Source: Candidatus Bilophila faecipullorum
GTDB lineage: Bacteria; Desulfobacterota; Desulfovibrionia; Desulfovibrionales; Desulfovibrionaceae
Direction: 5' to 3'
Assembly (NCBI GenBank): GCA_944326695.1
Contig: CALVEZ010000005.1
Span: 62,001-126,000, forward strand
Length of the DNA: 64,000 nucleotides
In this document: positions 45,246 to 54,543 of the stretch, piece by piece
Position numbering within the stretch: position 1 is the first letter of the stretch
Layout of the letters: every line of letters begins with the position of its first letter
Notes under the pieces: model-generated
Database searches by the model: none
What the model saw: the letters and a program-made list of their open reading frames with translations, nothing else
What the model was told of the DNA's origin: nothing
Position numbers and translations under genes: made by a program

Positions 45246-48215
45246 CTAGGGCTTGTCTTTTGGGGACACTCCACCTCTATGGAGGGATAACCATTTTGCC
45301 ATCATCGTATACAGCAAATCAAAGTCCAGCGGTTTGGCGATGTGGCCGTCCATACCGGCGTCGTGAGCCTTTTGGATGTCCTCGGCGAAGGCGTCCGCCG
45401 TCATGGCGATGACGGGAAGGTCTGCAACGTCCTCCCGAGGCAAGGCGCGGATGGCGCGGGCGGCCTCGTAGCCGTTCATCACCGGCATCTGAATATCCAT
45501 AAAGATCATATTGTAATAGAATTCCGGCGAGAGGCGTACCTTTTCCACGGCGGCTTGCCCGTTTTCCGCCTCCTCGACCCGCGCGCCCGTGAGCCCGATG
45601 ATTTCCCGGGCTATTTCCATGTTCAGGTCGTTGTCCTCCACGAGCAGGACGTTCATGTCGGAAAAGTCGGTTCCGGCGGGCAGGAGGCCGTGCTCCCCTT
45701 CGGTCCCCGAGGGAGAGACCAGTTTTTTGAGGAGGTAGAGCAGGCGCGAACGGAAGAGCGGCTTGGCGAGAAAGGCGTTCACTCCGGCTCCCAGCGCCTC
45801 GGCCTCGATATCCGTCCAGTCGTAGGAGGAAAGAATGATGATGGGCATGCTTCCGCCGATCTCGGCGCGGATGCGCCGCACCGTCTCCAGCCCGTCCATG
45901 CCCGGCATTTTCCAGTCCACGAGCAGGGCGCAGTAGCCCTCATCCCGTTCCTGCGCCGCACGGACGCGCGCGATCCCTTCCATTCCGCTTGAGGCCCACT
46001 CGCTTTTCAGGCCCGCCTTGTCCAATATCAGGCAGATGTTTTCGCAGGTGTCCGGATCATCATCCACAATGAGGACGCGCAGGCCCTCCAGCCCGTGCGT
46101 GGAATGCTCGCGCTTGTCCTGAAGCTTCAGGTTGAGCGTGATGGTGCATTTCGTGCCCTTGCCAAGCTCGCTGTCCACCTTGATCTCGCCGCCCATCAAC
46201 CTCACGATGCTTTGGGTGATGGCCATGCCGAGCCCCGTGCCCGGAATGTTGTTCAGGCGCGCGTTGTCGGCCCGTTCGAAGGGCGTGAACAGCCGTTTTT
46301 GAAAGGCCTCGTCCATGCCCATGCCGTTGTCCTCGATCTCGAACTGGAATTGGGCGTAGTTGCTCGGCTCGTTGTAGTGCTCCCTGATTCGGAAATGGAT
46401 GGTGCCCCCTTCGGGGGTATATTTGACCGCGTTGGACATGACATTGGTGAAGACCTGCTGGATACGCAGGGGATCGCCAATGACGTCCTCATGGGCGAGA
46501 TTGCCGAGCAGCACCTCAAAGGTATGGCGCTTTTCCTCCAGCGAGGGGCGGATCATGGTGAGGAGATTTTCCACCAGCTCGGCCAGATTCATCTCGCTTT
46601 CCGCCAGAGAAAGTTTCCCGCTCTCGATTTTCGACATGTCCAGCACTTCGTTGATCAGGCTGAGCAGATGCTCGGAGGAGCGGCTGATCTTGTGGAGGCA
46701 GTCCCGCACCCGCTCGGCGTCGTGAAGATTGGCAAGGGCGATGGCCGTCATGCCGATGACGCCGTTCATGGGCGTGCGGATGTCGTGCGACATGCAGGAA
46801 AGGAATTCGCTTTTGGCCTTGCTGGCCTGATCGGCGTTTTCGTAGGCGGCCACCAGAGCCTCGGTATACTGTTTTTCCTTGAGCTTGTTCTCGGTTACGT
46901 CCTTGGCTACCAAAAGGCCCCAGATTTCTCCCGTGCCCTGATCCTCAGTGAGGAGGAGGGACTGGCGGATATAGACGAGGTCCCCCGCTTCGGAGCGGAG
47001 GCGGTACTCGCACTCGTCCTCTTTTTCGCCCCGGGCGTAGGCCGCCAGAAAGCCGTCCCTTTCCATGTGGGAGAGGAAGGCCTCCCTGTCTTCGGGCAGC
47101 ACGCGTTCTCGTGCCCACGATTCAGCGAAGCCATCCAGAGAGGAAAGCCCCTGCGCCGAGGCGGAGAAGCCGGGGGATTGGGAACAGAGGACGGCCTCCA
47201 GCCGGTTCCGGGTGATGTTGAAGGAAAGGGCCAGATAGGCCTCGGAAACGATGGCCTGCCGATATTGCGCCTCGTTGGTGTATTTTTCGTTGGTACGCAG
47301 GTAGACGTTGACGATGAAAAGCAGGCAGGCGGCCATGGCCAGACAGAGAACGAACGCGCTTTGCAGGATGGCGTTGGCGTCCCGCATGATGACGTTTTTG
47401 GGGATGACGGAAAGGAAATACCAGTCATTGATGTTCAGCGGCGTATAGCAAAGCAGAACGTCCCGCTCGTCGTTCTCCAGAAGGAGCGCCCCGGTTTTTC
47501 CCTCGCGCATTTTTTCTTTCAGCTTGTCCGCGTTGCGGGACTGGTTATGCTGGAGGATATCGAAGACGTTGACGAAGGTCTTGTTGCTCAGATGATGGAT
47601 GGACCGGAGCACAATGCCGCCGTGTTCGTCCACCACGTAGCTGTATCCCTGATTGCCATAAAAGGCGGGGGAATAGTGGCCGTAGAGCTTTTCGATGGGC
47701 GTGCTCATGAGAAGGAGCGCCCGATTGCCTCCCTGCACCACGACGGGAACGTACACGCTGAGGACCCGCCTGCCCGTAATGGGATGGATATGCGGCTCGA
47801 TAACGCCGCCTGCCGTCTGCGGCTTTTCGAGCACCTTCTCGACGGCGGGGGGAAGGGGGAGGGGGGAGCTCTGCGTCGCCTGGTAGCCGCCTTCCTTGGT
47901 AGCGAAAATGATCCGCGTCCCGAAACGGGAAAAGGCTACGAGCTTTTTATGGATTTGTTCGGGATCGTCGGCGTTGATGCCGCGCAGGTCCTGTGCGAAG
48001 GCCGCGAGCACGTCCATGTCCTTCTGGAGCGCCGTGCCGAGGCCGTTCGCCCCCTGCACCGTGGTTTCGAGGAGATTGCGCACGGCGTTGCGCCACAAGG
48101 ATTTCTGCACATTCTGGATGAAGGACAGGGCAAGAAAGAGAACGAGCGCAGCGGAGCCGAGTATGGCTGCCAGCACGTATCGGTTACTACGGAACGCCGC
48201 AAGGGAAAACGTCAT
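45246..48215 (-). CDS. Hybrid sensor histidine kinase with two receiver domains
   Basis: 989 residues. An N-terminal membrane helix (about 14-34) and a second near 285-307 flank a periplasmic Cache-like sensor (GYSYVVDEHGGIVLRS, YTPLNINDWYFLSVIPK). A PAS-like segment follows (~320-450), then HisKA with the phospho-acceptor in CMSHDIRTPMNGVIGM, and HATPase (NVMSNAVKYTPEGG, DNGMGM, GTGLGMAITQSIV). Receiver 1 has the Asp in VDWKMPGMDG; receiver 2 has FMDIQMPVMNG. No HPt domain and no output domain are present, so a separate phosphotransfer partner outside the window is expected. The upstream binding-protein gene overlaps by four bases, suggesting ligand input through that protein. Confidence 0.93.
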   Translation of the reverse strand: MTFSLAAFRSNRYVLAAILGSAALVLFLALSFIQNVQKSLWRNAVRNLLETTVQGANGLGTALQKDMDVLAAFAQDLRGINADDPEQIHKKLVAFSRFGTRIIFATKEGGYQATQSSPLPLPPAVEKVLEKPQTAGGVIEPHIHPITGRRVLSVYVPVVVQGGNRALLLMSTPIEKLYGHYSPAFYGNQGYSYVVDEHGGIVLRSIHHLSNKTFVNVFDILQHNQSRNADKLKEKMREGKTGALLLENDERDVLLCYTPLNINDWYFLSVIPKNVIMRDANAILQSAFVLCLAMAACLLFIVNVYLRTNEKYTNEAQYRQAIVSEAYLALSFNITRNRLEAVLCSQSPGFSASAQGLSSLDGFAESWARERVLPEDREAFLSHMERDGFLAAYARGEKEDECEYRLRSEAGDLVYIRQSLLLTEDQGTGEIWGLLVAKDVTENKLKEKQYTEALVAAYENADQASKAKSEFLSCMSHDIRTPMNGVIGMTAIALANLHDAERVRDCLHKISRSSEHLLSLINEVLDMSKIESGKLSLAESEMNLAELVENLLTMIRPSLEEKRHTFEVLLGNLAHEDVIGDPLRIQQVFTNVMSNAVKYTPEGGTIHFRIREHYNEPSNYAQFQFEIEDNGMGMDEAFQKRLFTPFERADNARLNNIPGTGLGMAITQSIVRLMGGEIKVDSELGKGTKCTITLNLKLQDKREHSTHGLEGLRVLIVDDDPDTCENICLILDKAGLKSEWASSGMEGIARVRAAQERDEGYCALLVDWKMPGMDGLETVRRIRAEIGGSMPIIILSSYDWTDIEAEALGAGVNAFLAKPLFRSRLLYLLKKLVSPSGTEGEHGLLPAGTDFSDMNVLLVEDNDLNMEIAREIIGLTGARVEEAENGQAAVEKVRLSPEFYYNMIFMDIQMPVMNGYEAARAIRALPREDVADLPVIAMTADAFAEDIQKAHDAGMDGHIAKPLDFDLLYTMMAKWLSLHRGGVSPKDKP

Positions 48216-49498
48216 TTTTTCCCTCCTGCAAGGGCGAGGTCTACCGTTTCATCCAGATAACGCATGGCCTCTTCAACCGAGGCTCCTTCAACGAGCATAC
48301 GCGACGCAACGCGGGTTATTTCCCATATGGGAAAGTCCAAATGGCCGTCCGCGCCGAGCATGATCCGGCCTTTCCGGAGATGCTCTCCGATGTCGCGCAC
48401 GGCGTCGTCAGGAAGCGGCGGGGTTTCCTGCAAGGGGCTGAAGGAGGCCTGGCTCAGGTTATAGGCAGCGATGGCGGATGGCGTGACCATATGGCGAAGA
48501 AAACGCAGGGCTTCCTCCGGCTCTTTTGCGTGCGCGTTCAGGGCCAGCCGGATGTCGATATTGATGACGAGGACCGGCCCGTCCTCCCGGACAGGGTACG
48601 GCACGACCTTGTAGGGGAATTCCACCATCTTTTCCATACGTACCGACGCCCAGACGCCGGTGAGCATGAAGGGGGATTCCCCGCGCGCGAATTCTACCAG
48701 ATCGTCTTTGGTCTTGGTAGTCCGCAACGTTTTTTCCGGATCGATGTAGCCTCTGTCGCACAAATGTTTCAGCAACTCAAAGCCCGGCTTCAAATAGGCG
48801 CTCAGCCGTGTCTGGCCGCTGTTGAGGGCCGCAAGGCGTTGGGCCGTGTCTTCTCCTTCATAGAGATCGTACAGGCCCCGGGCCAGCACAAGGGTTTTGA
48901 GGGAAATGTCGTTGTTGGCGACAACAGGCGTGATGCCTGCGTCGGAAAAGACGCGGCAGGCTTCGAGAAAATCCTGATAGGTCCGGGGGATGGAGACGTT
49001 GTACTTGTTCAGGAGATCAAGGTTGCAGTAAAGCCCGAATGCCGAAATGCTCATGGGGAGGAAGTAGACGGCCCCGTCCGGCTCCCGCATTTGTGAAAGC
49101 GCCAGATTGCTGTAGGTCCGGATTTCCGGCAGGCCGGAAAGGTCCTTCAGGCAGCCTTGGCGGGAGAGGGTCAGCAGGCTGTCGTGATCGACCATAAAGA
49201 CATCGTCGCCATTGCCCGTAGCTATCCTTTTCAGGAGGACGGGAAAGTAATCCCTGCCCTTGATGCTTTCATAGAGCACGGTGACGGAGGGATTGCGGGC
49301 CATGAAGTCGCTGATGAGGGTTTCGATGGCCGTGACATTGGCCGATTCCCATTTGAAGCCGAAAAACGTTATCTGGGAACTTTTTTGATTATAGCCGTAT
49401 TCGTAATCACTCAGGTTCTTGCTGTGAAAAGACAGGAACAGAAAGACGATGACACCAAGGAGGCCAAGGGAGAGAAAGAGAAAAAAAGATTTTTTCAT
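48212..49498 (-). CDS. Membrane-anchored extracellular solute-binding protein, probable sensor partner
   Basis: 428 residues of the family 1 extracellular binding protein type. The N-terminus has a signal/anchor helix (FFLFLSLGLLGVIVFLFL) with no lipobox. The body shows VTAIETLISDFMARNPSVTV, then LPMSISAFGLYCNLDLLNKY and PRTYQDFLEACRVF, the typical hinge and ligand-lobe motifs. No permease or ATPase gene is adjacent. Instead the stop overlaps the start of the hybrid kinase (ATGA), so the two are co-translated. A sensory role, delivering ligand occupancy to the kinase's periplasmic domain, is more likely than transport. Ligand unknown. Confidence 0.85.
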   Translation of the reverse strand: MKKSFFLFLSLGLLGVIVFLFLSFHSKNLSDYEYGYNQKSSQITFFGFKWESANVTAIETLISDFMARNPSVTVLYESIKGRDYFPVLLKRIATGNGDDVFMVDHDSLLTLSRQGCLKDLSGLPEIRTYSNLALSQMREPDGAVYFLPMSISAFGLYCNLDLLNKYNVSIPRTYQDFLEACRVFSDAGITPVVANNDISLKTLVLARGLYDLYEGEDTAQRLAALNSGQTRLSAYLKPGFELLKHLCDRGYIDPEKTLRTTKTKDDLVEFARGESPFMLTGVWASVRMEKMVEFPYKVVPYPVREDGPVLVINIDIRLALNAHAKEPEEALRFLRHMVTPSAIAAYNLSQASFSPLQETPPLPDDAVRDIGEHLRKGRIMLGADGHLDFPIWEITRVASRMLVEGASVEEAMRYLDETVDLALAGGKK

Positions 49499-49749
49499 GG
49501 TTGCTATCCGTAGGAAAGTTCAATGTAAAAAATAGATTATCAATGTTGAACTTTCCCTCGCTGGCATACGGGAGAGGTCGTCGGTTTTACAGGTTTATGA
49601 ATTATTTTTTCACAAGTGTTTTTCTTTGTAAAGGTTTTTCTTCTAAAGAGATACTCCCTTTTCCCTTTCAATGGGGGCACGGTGGAAGGGGCCGGGCGAA
49701 GGGGGTCCGGCGCGCGGCACAAGAAAAGCGAAAGGCCCGGCCTCACAGC

Positions 49750-49838
49750 GTTGCGCCGCCGGGCGTGTGGGCAATGGTGGGAGGGTGGGAGGATACACAC
49801 ATTGATTCCCGTTGCGCCGCCGGGCGTGTGGGCAATGG
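49750..49838. repeat. Two exact 28-base direct repeats, 61-base period
   Basis: The 28-base unit beginning GTTGCGCCGCCGGGCGTGTG and ending GGCAATGG occurs at 49750-49777 and again at 49811-49838. The 33-base spacer is different in composition. Two units only, so not a CRISPR array; it could be a tandem duplication scar or paired operators. Confidence 0.9.
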
Positions 49839-49931
49839 GCAAAACGTCCGCAAAAAAGACGTAAGACGGTACGTCCGCCCTCAGGCTTGGGGTACTTTGA
49901 GTACGGAAGGGATGAGGCTCGGCGCAAAGGA

Positions 49932-49954
49932 GCGGGGAGGGCAGCCTTCCCCGC
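49932..49954 (-). terminator. Hairpin in the secretion/sensor intergenic region
   Basis: Near-perfect stem GCGGGGA...TCCCCGC with one unpaired base on each side of an inner GG/CC. No T-run on either strand; a weak candidate for a transcript end. Confidence 0.35.
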
Positions 49955-50487
49955 CGTCTCGGGAGCGGTTCTTTGGGTGAGTTTTTGGCAGCCGTGAGAG
50001 GATGCTTTTTCTGTCTCCCGTGACGTGCCCGTTCTTGCGCAAAGCGTGAGCAAGAAAGGCACGCCTTGGCGTGGGGCCGCTTTGGGGATGTGAAGGCCGC
50101 TTTCACGCGCCCGGGAAAGCGGCAAGGGAAAATCTCCGCCTGCGTCATTCGGCTGGGTATGGGGGAGCCCCCGCTTGCCCGCCGCCTTTCCGCGCGGCAG
50201 AGGCCCAGACGCGGGAGAGACGGAGGCTGCACGGCTGGAAGCGGATGCGGCGAGGCAGGGTTGCGCGGCCAGAGACGCAGGCCATGCAGGGCCTTACCGC
50301 CGAGGAGGGAAGTGGCCCTCAGCCGGACGGCCCGGGCCTGCCTCAGGCGCCTCCTCTTATCTCCTGCTTACTTCTTCCTCCGCACCCCGGCCCCCTTGGG
50401 TCATGGCAAGGTCAGGATGTGCCCCACACCGGCGGGCTGAATCCCGAAGGCGGCGGGCAGTCGCCTGCCCGCGTCTTTGCATCCGTT

Positions 50488-51486
50488 TTAGAAGAAGTCC
50501 CGACAGCGCCCGGCCTCCTCGTATTTTTCCAGACGGTCGCACTGTCCGAGATCGCAGGCTTTTTTGAGGTCCGCGCAGGCGTTTTCCGTGTCGCGCAGGA
50601 GAAAGCGCACGTCTCCCCGATTGACATAAGCCGCCGCCATGTCCGGCGTGAAGGCGATGGCTCGGCCATAGTCTTCCACAGCTTCGCGGAACTGCTTCTG
50701 TTCTTTGAGGATGTTGGCGCGGTTATAGTAATAGTTCCCCTGCTCGGGGCGCAGGGCGATGGCGCGGTCGAGATGGGCCTTGGCCGAGGCGTAGTCCTTC
50801 TGATGCAGCATCACCACGCCGAGGGCGTTCTGTGCTTCGGCGTCGTCGGGGTGGGCGCGGGCGTAGGCTGCGATGCCCGACCCGGCATCGTCGAGGAGCC
50901 CCATCTGGTAGAGGGCCAGCGCCTTGTTGTAGAGCACCTCGGGCGCGGCTGCGTCGGTCCCGGCAAGCTGGGAAAGGGTTTGCAGCGCCTTTTCCGGCTG
51001 TTTTTTCTCGATGAAAAGCCCGGCCTTGCCCACGATGGCCTCGGGATTGGCCGGGTCAAGGCGTAGGGCCGTGGTGAACTGCTTTTCCGCCCCGTCGTAG
51101 TCGCTGGCGGCGTAGAGGGCCGTGCCCGCGTTGGCGTGCAGGGCCGCGGACCCGGGCGCGACGGCGATGGCGCGCTCGAAGGCCCGCACCGCGTTCTGCG
51201 GCTGGTTGCATTCCAGATAGGCCATGCCGAGGCCGTTGAGAAACGCGGGGTGCTCTCCCCGGGCCAGCGCCGCGTTGAAGCGCAGGATGCTCGCGCGGCA
51301 GTCCCCGCTCTGGTAGGCGGAAACGGCTTCGTTGAACGAACCCTCCGCAAGCGGGGCGGAGGCGGCGCTCTGCTGGCGCGGGGAACAGCCGGAGGCGGTG
51401 GCCAGCGCGCAAAGGATGCACAGGGCGGCGGCAAGGCGCAAGGCCCTCGGGGAACGGTTGAGGCGTGCGGATGCGCCCTTCATCAT
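50488..51486 (-). CDS. TPR lipoprotein closing the type II secretion operon
   Basis: 332 residues. The N-terminus has a signal peptide ending in a lipobox-like TASGC (residues ~30-34), so it is probably lipidated; the -3 Ala is slightly unusual. The rest is about eight tetratricopeptide repeats (FLNGLGMAYLECNQPQNAV, ALHANAGTALYAASDYDGAE, YNRANILKEQKQFREAVEDY). The start overlaps the gspH stop (ATGATGA), so it is the last gene of the operon. In other secretion and type IV pilus systems, TPR lipoproteins act as pilotins that help the secretin reach the outer membrane; that is a plausible role here, not shown. Confidence 0.85.
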   Translation of the reverse strand: MMKGASARLNRSPRALRLAAALCILCALATASGCSPRQQSAASAPLAEGSFNEAVSAYQSGDCRASILRFNAALARGEHPAFLNGLGMAYLECNQPQNAVRAFERAIAVAPGSAALHANAGTALYAASDYDGAEKQFTTALRLDPANPEAIVGKAGLFIEKKQPEKALQTLSQLAGTDAAAPEVLYNKALALYQMGLLDDAGSGIAAYARAHPDDAEAQNALGVVMLHQKDYASAKAHLDRAIALRPEQGNYYYNRANILKEQKQFREAVEDYGRAIAFTPDMAAAYVNRGDVRFLLRDTENACADLKKACDLGQCDRLEKYEEAGRCRDFF

Positions 51487-51989
51487 AAGAACTCCTTGCG
51501 AATCTGTTCCAGCGAGAACGGCCCTTCGAGGATGCGGGCCGTTCCCGTGGCCGGGATATAGACGGAAAGCGTGTCCTGCCCCGCCTGCATCTGGACGACA
51601 TGCTCCTGCACCACGCCAAGCGGATGGAAGAGGAAGCGATAGGGCGTCCCGAGCAGGGACTGCCCATTGACCGAGGCCGCGCTCATGCCTTTGGGGAAGT
51701 CTTCCCGCAGGGGCGGTTCGCCGCCGGGGGAAGAGATTTCCAGCGAGTCCGCGCCGAGTTCCAGCGTGACGGGCGCGTTGAGGAGCAGAGCCCGGCTTCG
51801 GGCCGTGGCGGTAGCCGTCACCAGCGTCTGCGCCCCGGCGTAGAGCGGGTTGCGCTCCACGGAGAACGAGCCCACGCCCACGGCCACCAGTATGCCCATG
51901 ATCACAAGGACGATGAGCATTTCAAGCAGAGTGAAGCCCTGCATCCGCGCCGGGACGCAGAGTTTCGTTACCCTAGCGTTCGGGCACAT
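51483..51989 (-). CDS. gspH: Minor pseudopilin GspH
   Basis: 168 residues. A prepilin-type leader ends in ...RMQG, with cleavage before FTLLEMLIVLVIMGILVAV (Glu at +5). The following globular region is beta-rich (APVTLELGADSLEISSPGG). The ATG at 51989 overlaps the gspG end by 17 bases; an internal ATG at 51944 would leave a three-residue leader. Part of the pseudopilus tip or shaft with G, I, J and K. Assigned H by size and position after gspG. Confidence 0.82.
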   Translation of the reverse strand: MCPNARVTKLCVPARMQGFTLLEMLIVLVIMGILVAVGVGSFSVERNPLYAGAQTLVTATATARSRALLLNAPVTLELGADSLEISSPGGEPPLREDFPKGMSAASVNGQSLLGTPYRFLFHPLGVVQEHVVQMQAGQDTLSVYIPATGTARILEGPFSLEQIRKEFL

Positions 51990-52422
51990 CTTCGCCCCAG
52001 ATGTCCGCCGCTTCCCCTTCTCCGCCTTCTGCGCCGTCGGCGCCGAGGCTCATGATTTCAAAGGGCACCTTCTGGCCGGGGGCCGTATAGACGTAGTCGT
52101 TGCCCCAGGGGTCCTTGGGAATCTTGGAAATATAGCCGTTGGGCGGGTAATTCTTGGGGGTCTTGCCGATGGCCGGGCGCGTCACCAGCGCTTCGAGCCC
52201 CTGTTCCGTGGAAGGATAGAAGCCGTTGTCCAGATAGAATTTCTTCACCGCCGTGGACAGGTTCTCGATCTGCATCTTGGCCTGAACCACGCGGGCCTTG
52301 TGCGGCTCGTCCATGAATTTGGGCGCGACGATGGCGCCGAGGATGCCCAGAATGACGATGACGATCATCAGTTCCAGCAGGGTGAAGCCGCCGTTTTTCC
52401 GTTGCCGGGGTGTGGTGTCCAT
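51973..52422 (-). CDS. gspG: Major pseudopilin GspG
   Basis: 149 residues. Prepilin signal KNGG|FTLLELMIVIVILGILGAIV with the conserved Glu at +5. It then has the GspG signature YLDNGFYPSTEQGLEALVTRP and the Ca-binding-loop region IPKDPWGNDYVYTAPG. The tail is Glu/Gly-rich. It forms the shaft of the secretion pseudopilus. It needs a GspO prepilin peptidase, which is not encoded in this window. Confidence 0.95.
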   Translation of the reverse strand: MDTTPRQRKNGGFTLLELMIVIVILGILGAIVAPKFMDEPHKARVVQAKMQIENLSTAVKKFYLDNGFYPSTEQGLEALVTRPAIGKTPKNYPPNGYISKIPKDPWGNDYVYTAPGQKVPFEIMSLGADGAEGGEGEAADIWGEDVPER

Positions 52423-52471
52423 ATCCTCTCTCCTGTTGAGGCTCAGAGTTTTCCAATCCGGGAAAGGCGCG

Positions 52472-53509
52472 TCAGCGCACCGCCCGGTATTCCCATGTCA
52501 CGTATTCGTGCGTCGCCCAGCCTACGGCGGTGAGTCGGTTTTCCCGCGCCCCCTGCCGCACCGTGAGGTTGAGGCGGTACCAGCGGCTGCGCACGTCAAG
52601 GCAGCCGTTGGGAAGGGTGGGGACGTCGTAGGAGGAAAAGATGTCCTGGTACCATTTTTCCTTCAGCTCGTTGTCGGGGTTGTCCCGATAGCGCAGGATG
52701 GCACTGACGAAGGCCCGGGCCTGCCGCTCGTCGCGCACGAGGGCGGCCAGCACCTCGGGCCGCAGCGTATTGACGTTCATGGGGCCGCGCGTCCAGACGC
52801 TCAGGGTTTCGAGCAGGCCGGGCAAGGTCTCGGTGCCCTCCAGCACGCGGCGGGCCCACGCCTCTTCCATATGGGGCCAGCGCACGAGGAGGATTTCCTC
52901 CGGCGCCTGCGGCGGACGTCCCGGCGGCAGGCGGCGCGGCGAGCGGTTCAGATACCATTTGAGGGATTCCTCATCCGTCTCGGTCTGGCCGCCCCACTGC
53001 CGCAGCGAGTCCACGTAGTCCCGGGCGGCGCGCGCCGCGTTGTCGGCCCCGCCCGCGTAGCCGTGCACGCGCATGAGCCCGGCCAGCATCTTGATCAGCA
53101 CATCGGCGAAGGCGTCGGCCCGGGCGCGTTCCGCCTCCCGCTCGTAGAAAATGGCGTTGAGGGGGAAGCGGCTGTTTTCGTCCTCAATGTTCCCGGAAAG
53201 CTCGGCCCCCTGCAATTCGGCGGACAGGCGCTCAAGCTCACGATTGAAGAGGCCCCAATCCTCGCGGGGGTGGTCGGGTGTGCCCTCTTCGCTGTTCTTG
53301 GCCAGCACAACGGAGGCAAGGCGTTCGCCCGACTCCATAAGCGGTTTGGCGGCGAGGAGGGAACGGGTGGACGAGGACAGGGCGTGATCGAGGAGCACGT
53401 CCCGGCTGAATTCCACGGTCAGCACGGAGAGCCCGGTCAGCACGAAGAGGACCAGAATGAGCACGGCCCCGCGCCGCCGGTCCCGAAACCGTTTAGCGCG
53501 TTTTGGCAT
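52472..53509 (-). CDS. gspK: Minor pseudopilin GspK
   Basis: 345 residues. The N-terminal signal RRRG|AVLILVLFVLTGLSVLTV lacks the +5 Glu, which is normal for GspK, the tip subunit. The large globular part includes NIEDENSRFPLNAIF and a helical domain. The ATG at 53509 follows a strong GGAGGA and overlaps gspJ by 17 bases; the open frame extends 21 codons upstream. Confidence 0.9.
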   Translation of the reverse strand: MPKRAKRFRDRRRGAVLILVLFVLTGLSVLTVEFSRDVLLDHALSSSTRSLLAAKPLMESGERLASVVLAKNSEEGTPDHPREDWGLFNRELERLSAELQGAELSGNIEDENSRFPLNAIFYEREAERARADAFADVLIKMLAGLMRVHGYAGGADNAARAARDYVDSLRQWGGQTETDEESLKWYLNRSPRRLPPGRPPQAPEEILLVRWPHMEEAWARRVLEGTETLPGLLETLSVWTRGPMNVNTLRPEVLAALVRDERQARAFVSAILRYRDNPDNELKEKWYQDIFSSYDVPTLPNGCLDVRSRWYRLNLTVRQGARENRLTAVGWATHEYVTWEYRAVR

Positions 53510-54206
53510 GGCTCCTCCGCGGAAAGACCGGGATGACGATTTCCTGCGGCCTTTCCTCGTCTTCGCGTTCAATGCGGAAGCGGATGGCCTGCGGCATGTC
53601 CTCGGGATCGACGGGTGAGGGCCATTCAGCGACGAATCCGGTTTTCGGCGTGTACAGGGCCGCCTCCGCCCGTTTCACGTCCCGGACGAGGACAAGCTCG
53701 GACCACGGGAAGTCGCCCTCCACGCCGCAGAAGGCGCGTTCCCGCCGGATGAGCGCCGCCGAGCGGTTGCCGTCGCGCAGCACGTATTCCACGCACACCG
53801 GGCCGGGCAGCGCGCTTTCGGGAATGTCCGCCAGATGGGAACTGGTGGGGAAGGAGAGGAGCACCTCGTCCGACGAGGCTTCCGGAGGATCGGCCTCCGT
53901 CATCCGGTAGTAGTCCTCGGAGAGGACGATGGGATCGCGCGCGAGCGGCGGCAGGGTCGAATGCTTGTCGCCGCTGACGCACAGGCCCGCAATGTCATTG
54001 TCGAGGATGCCCCAGAACACGCGCTCGCTTTCGCGTTGCAAAACCCGGTTGCGCACGTTCTTTCCGTTGTCCATGACCGCGGCGTAGGTGCTGAACAGCA
54101 CCATGCCGATGACCGCCGTCAGGGTCATGGCGATGAGCAGCTCCACGAGCGTGAAGCCCGCGCTCGGCGAGGGCCCGGCGAGGCTATTGGGGAAGGACGT
54201 ACTCAA
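53493..54206 (-). CDS. gspJ: Minor pseudopilin GspJ
   Basis: 237 residues. Prepilin signal SAG|FTLVELLIAMTLTAVIGMVL, then the GspJ pattern RVLQRESERVFWGILDNDIAG and a beta-rich tail ending near EIVIPVFPRRS. It overlaps gspI by 23 bases and gspK by 17. GspI, J and K form the tip complex. Confidence 0.9.
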   Translation of the reverse strand: MSTSFPNSLAGPSPSAGFTLVELLIAMTLTAVIGMVLFSTYAAVMDNGKNVRNRVLQRESERVFWGILDNDIAGLCVSGDKHSTLPPLARDPIVLSEDYYRMTEADPPEASSDEVLLSFPTSSHLADIPESALPGPVCVEYVLRDGNRSAALIRRERAFCGVEGDFPWSELVLVRDVKRAEAALYTPKTGFVAEWPSPVDPEDMPQAIRFRIEREDEERPQEIVIPVFPRRSHAKTR

Positions 54207-54543
54207 GGAGCATCTCCCGGCGGATCGCGCCGTGGCTTTCCGTCAACCGGAACTCAAGCCGTTTGCCTTCCCTGCTGCGCAGGGCGACGGTTTTGGAATG
54301 CCATTCCACATCGGGGAAGTCCGGGGCCAGCGTCCCCCACTGGTCGAGGCTGTCCGAGGATTCGCGCAGCAGTTCCACCAGCTTGCCGCGCCCGGCCCGC
54401 AAGACGGCGTCCTGCCAGCCCGTTTCGGCAAGCTGCGCGGCGCTGTCCCCGCTGACGCGCACTGCGAGCAGGGCCACCGTGCTCAGGATGGTCAGGGCCA
54501 CGAGCACCTCAAGGAGGGTGAAGCCGCCGCGCCGGGGCGTCAT
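54184..54543 (-). CDS. gspI: Minor pseudopilin GspI
   Basis: 119 residues. Prepilin signal RRGG|FTLLEVLVALTILSTVALL followed by a short globular domain (EWHSKTVALRSREGKRLEFR), the usual size for GspI. The ATG at 54543 overlaps the gspM stop by four bases. Confidence 0.88.
   Translation of the reverse strand: MTPRRGGFTLLEVLVALTILSTVALLAVRVSGDSAAQLAETGWQDAVLRAGRGKLVELLRESSDSLDQWGTLAPDFPDVEWHSKTVALRSREGKRLEFRLTESHGAIRREMLLEYVLPQ

Larger units (their letters stand above)
49499..50487. other. 990-base intergenic region between secretion operon and sensor operon
   Basis: No gene I can support; all frames are low-quality. It contains the pair of 28-base direct repeats at 49750-49838 and a hairpin at 49932-49954 (GCGGGGA...TCCCCGC). 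The last 150 bases before 49498 are AT-rich and should contain the promoter of the binding-protein/kinase genes. The end of the secretion transcript must also lie here. Confidence 0.45.

Noticed and set aside
49750..49838. CRISPR array
   Set aside because: Only two repeat units, no further spacers, and no cas genes.
50066..50440. Plus-strand 124-codon frame in the secretion/sensor gap
   Set aside because: Arg/Pro/Gly-rich sequence typical of noise in GC-rich DNA; no ribosome site or conserved pattern.
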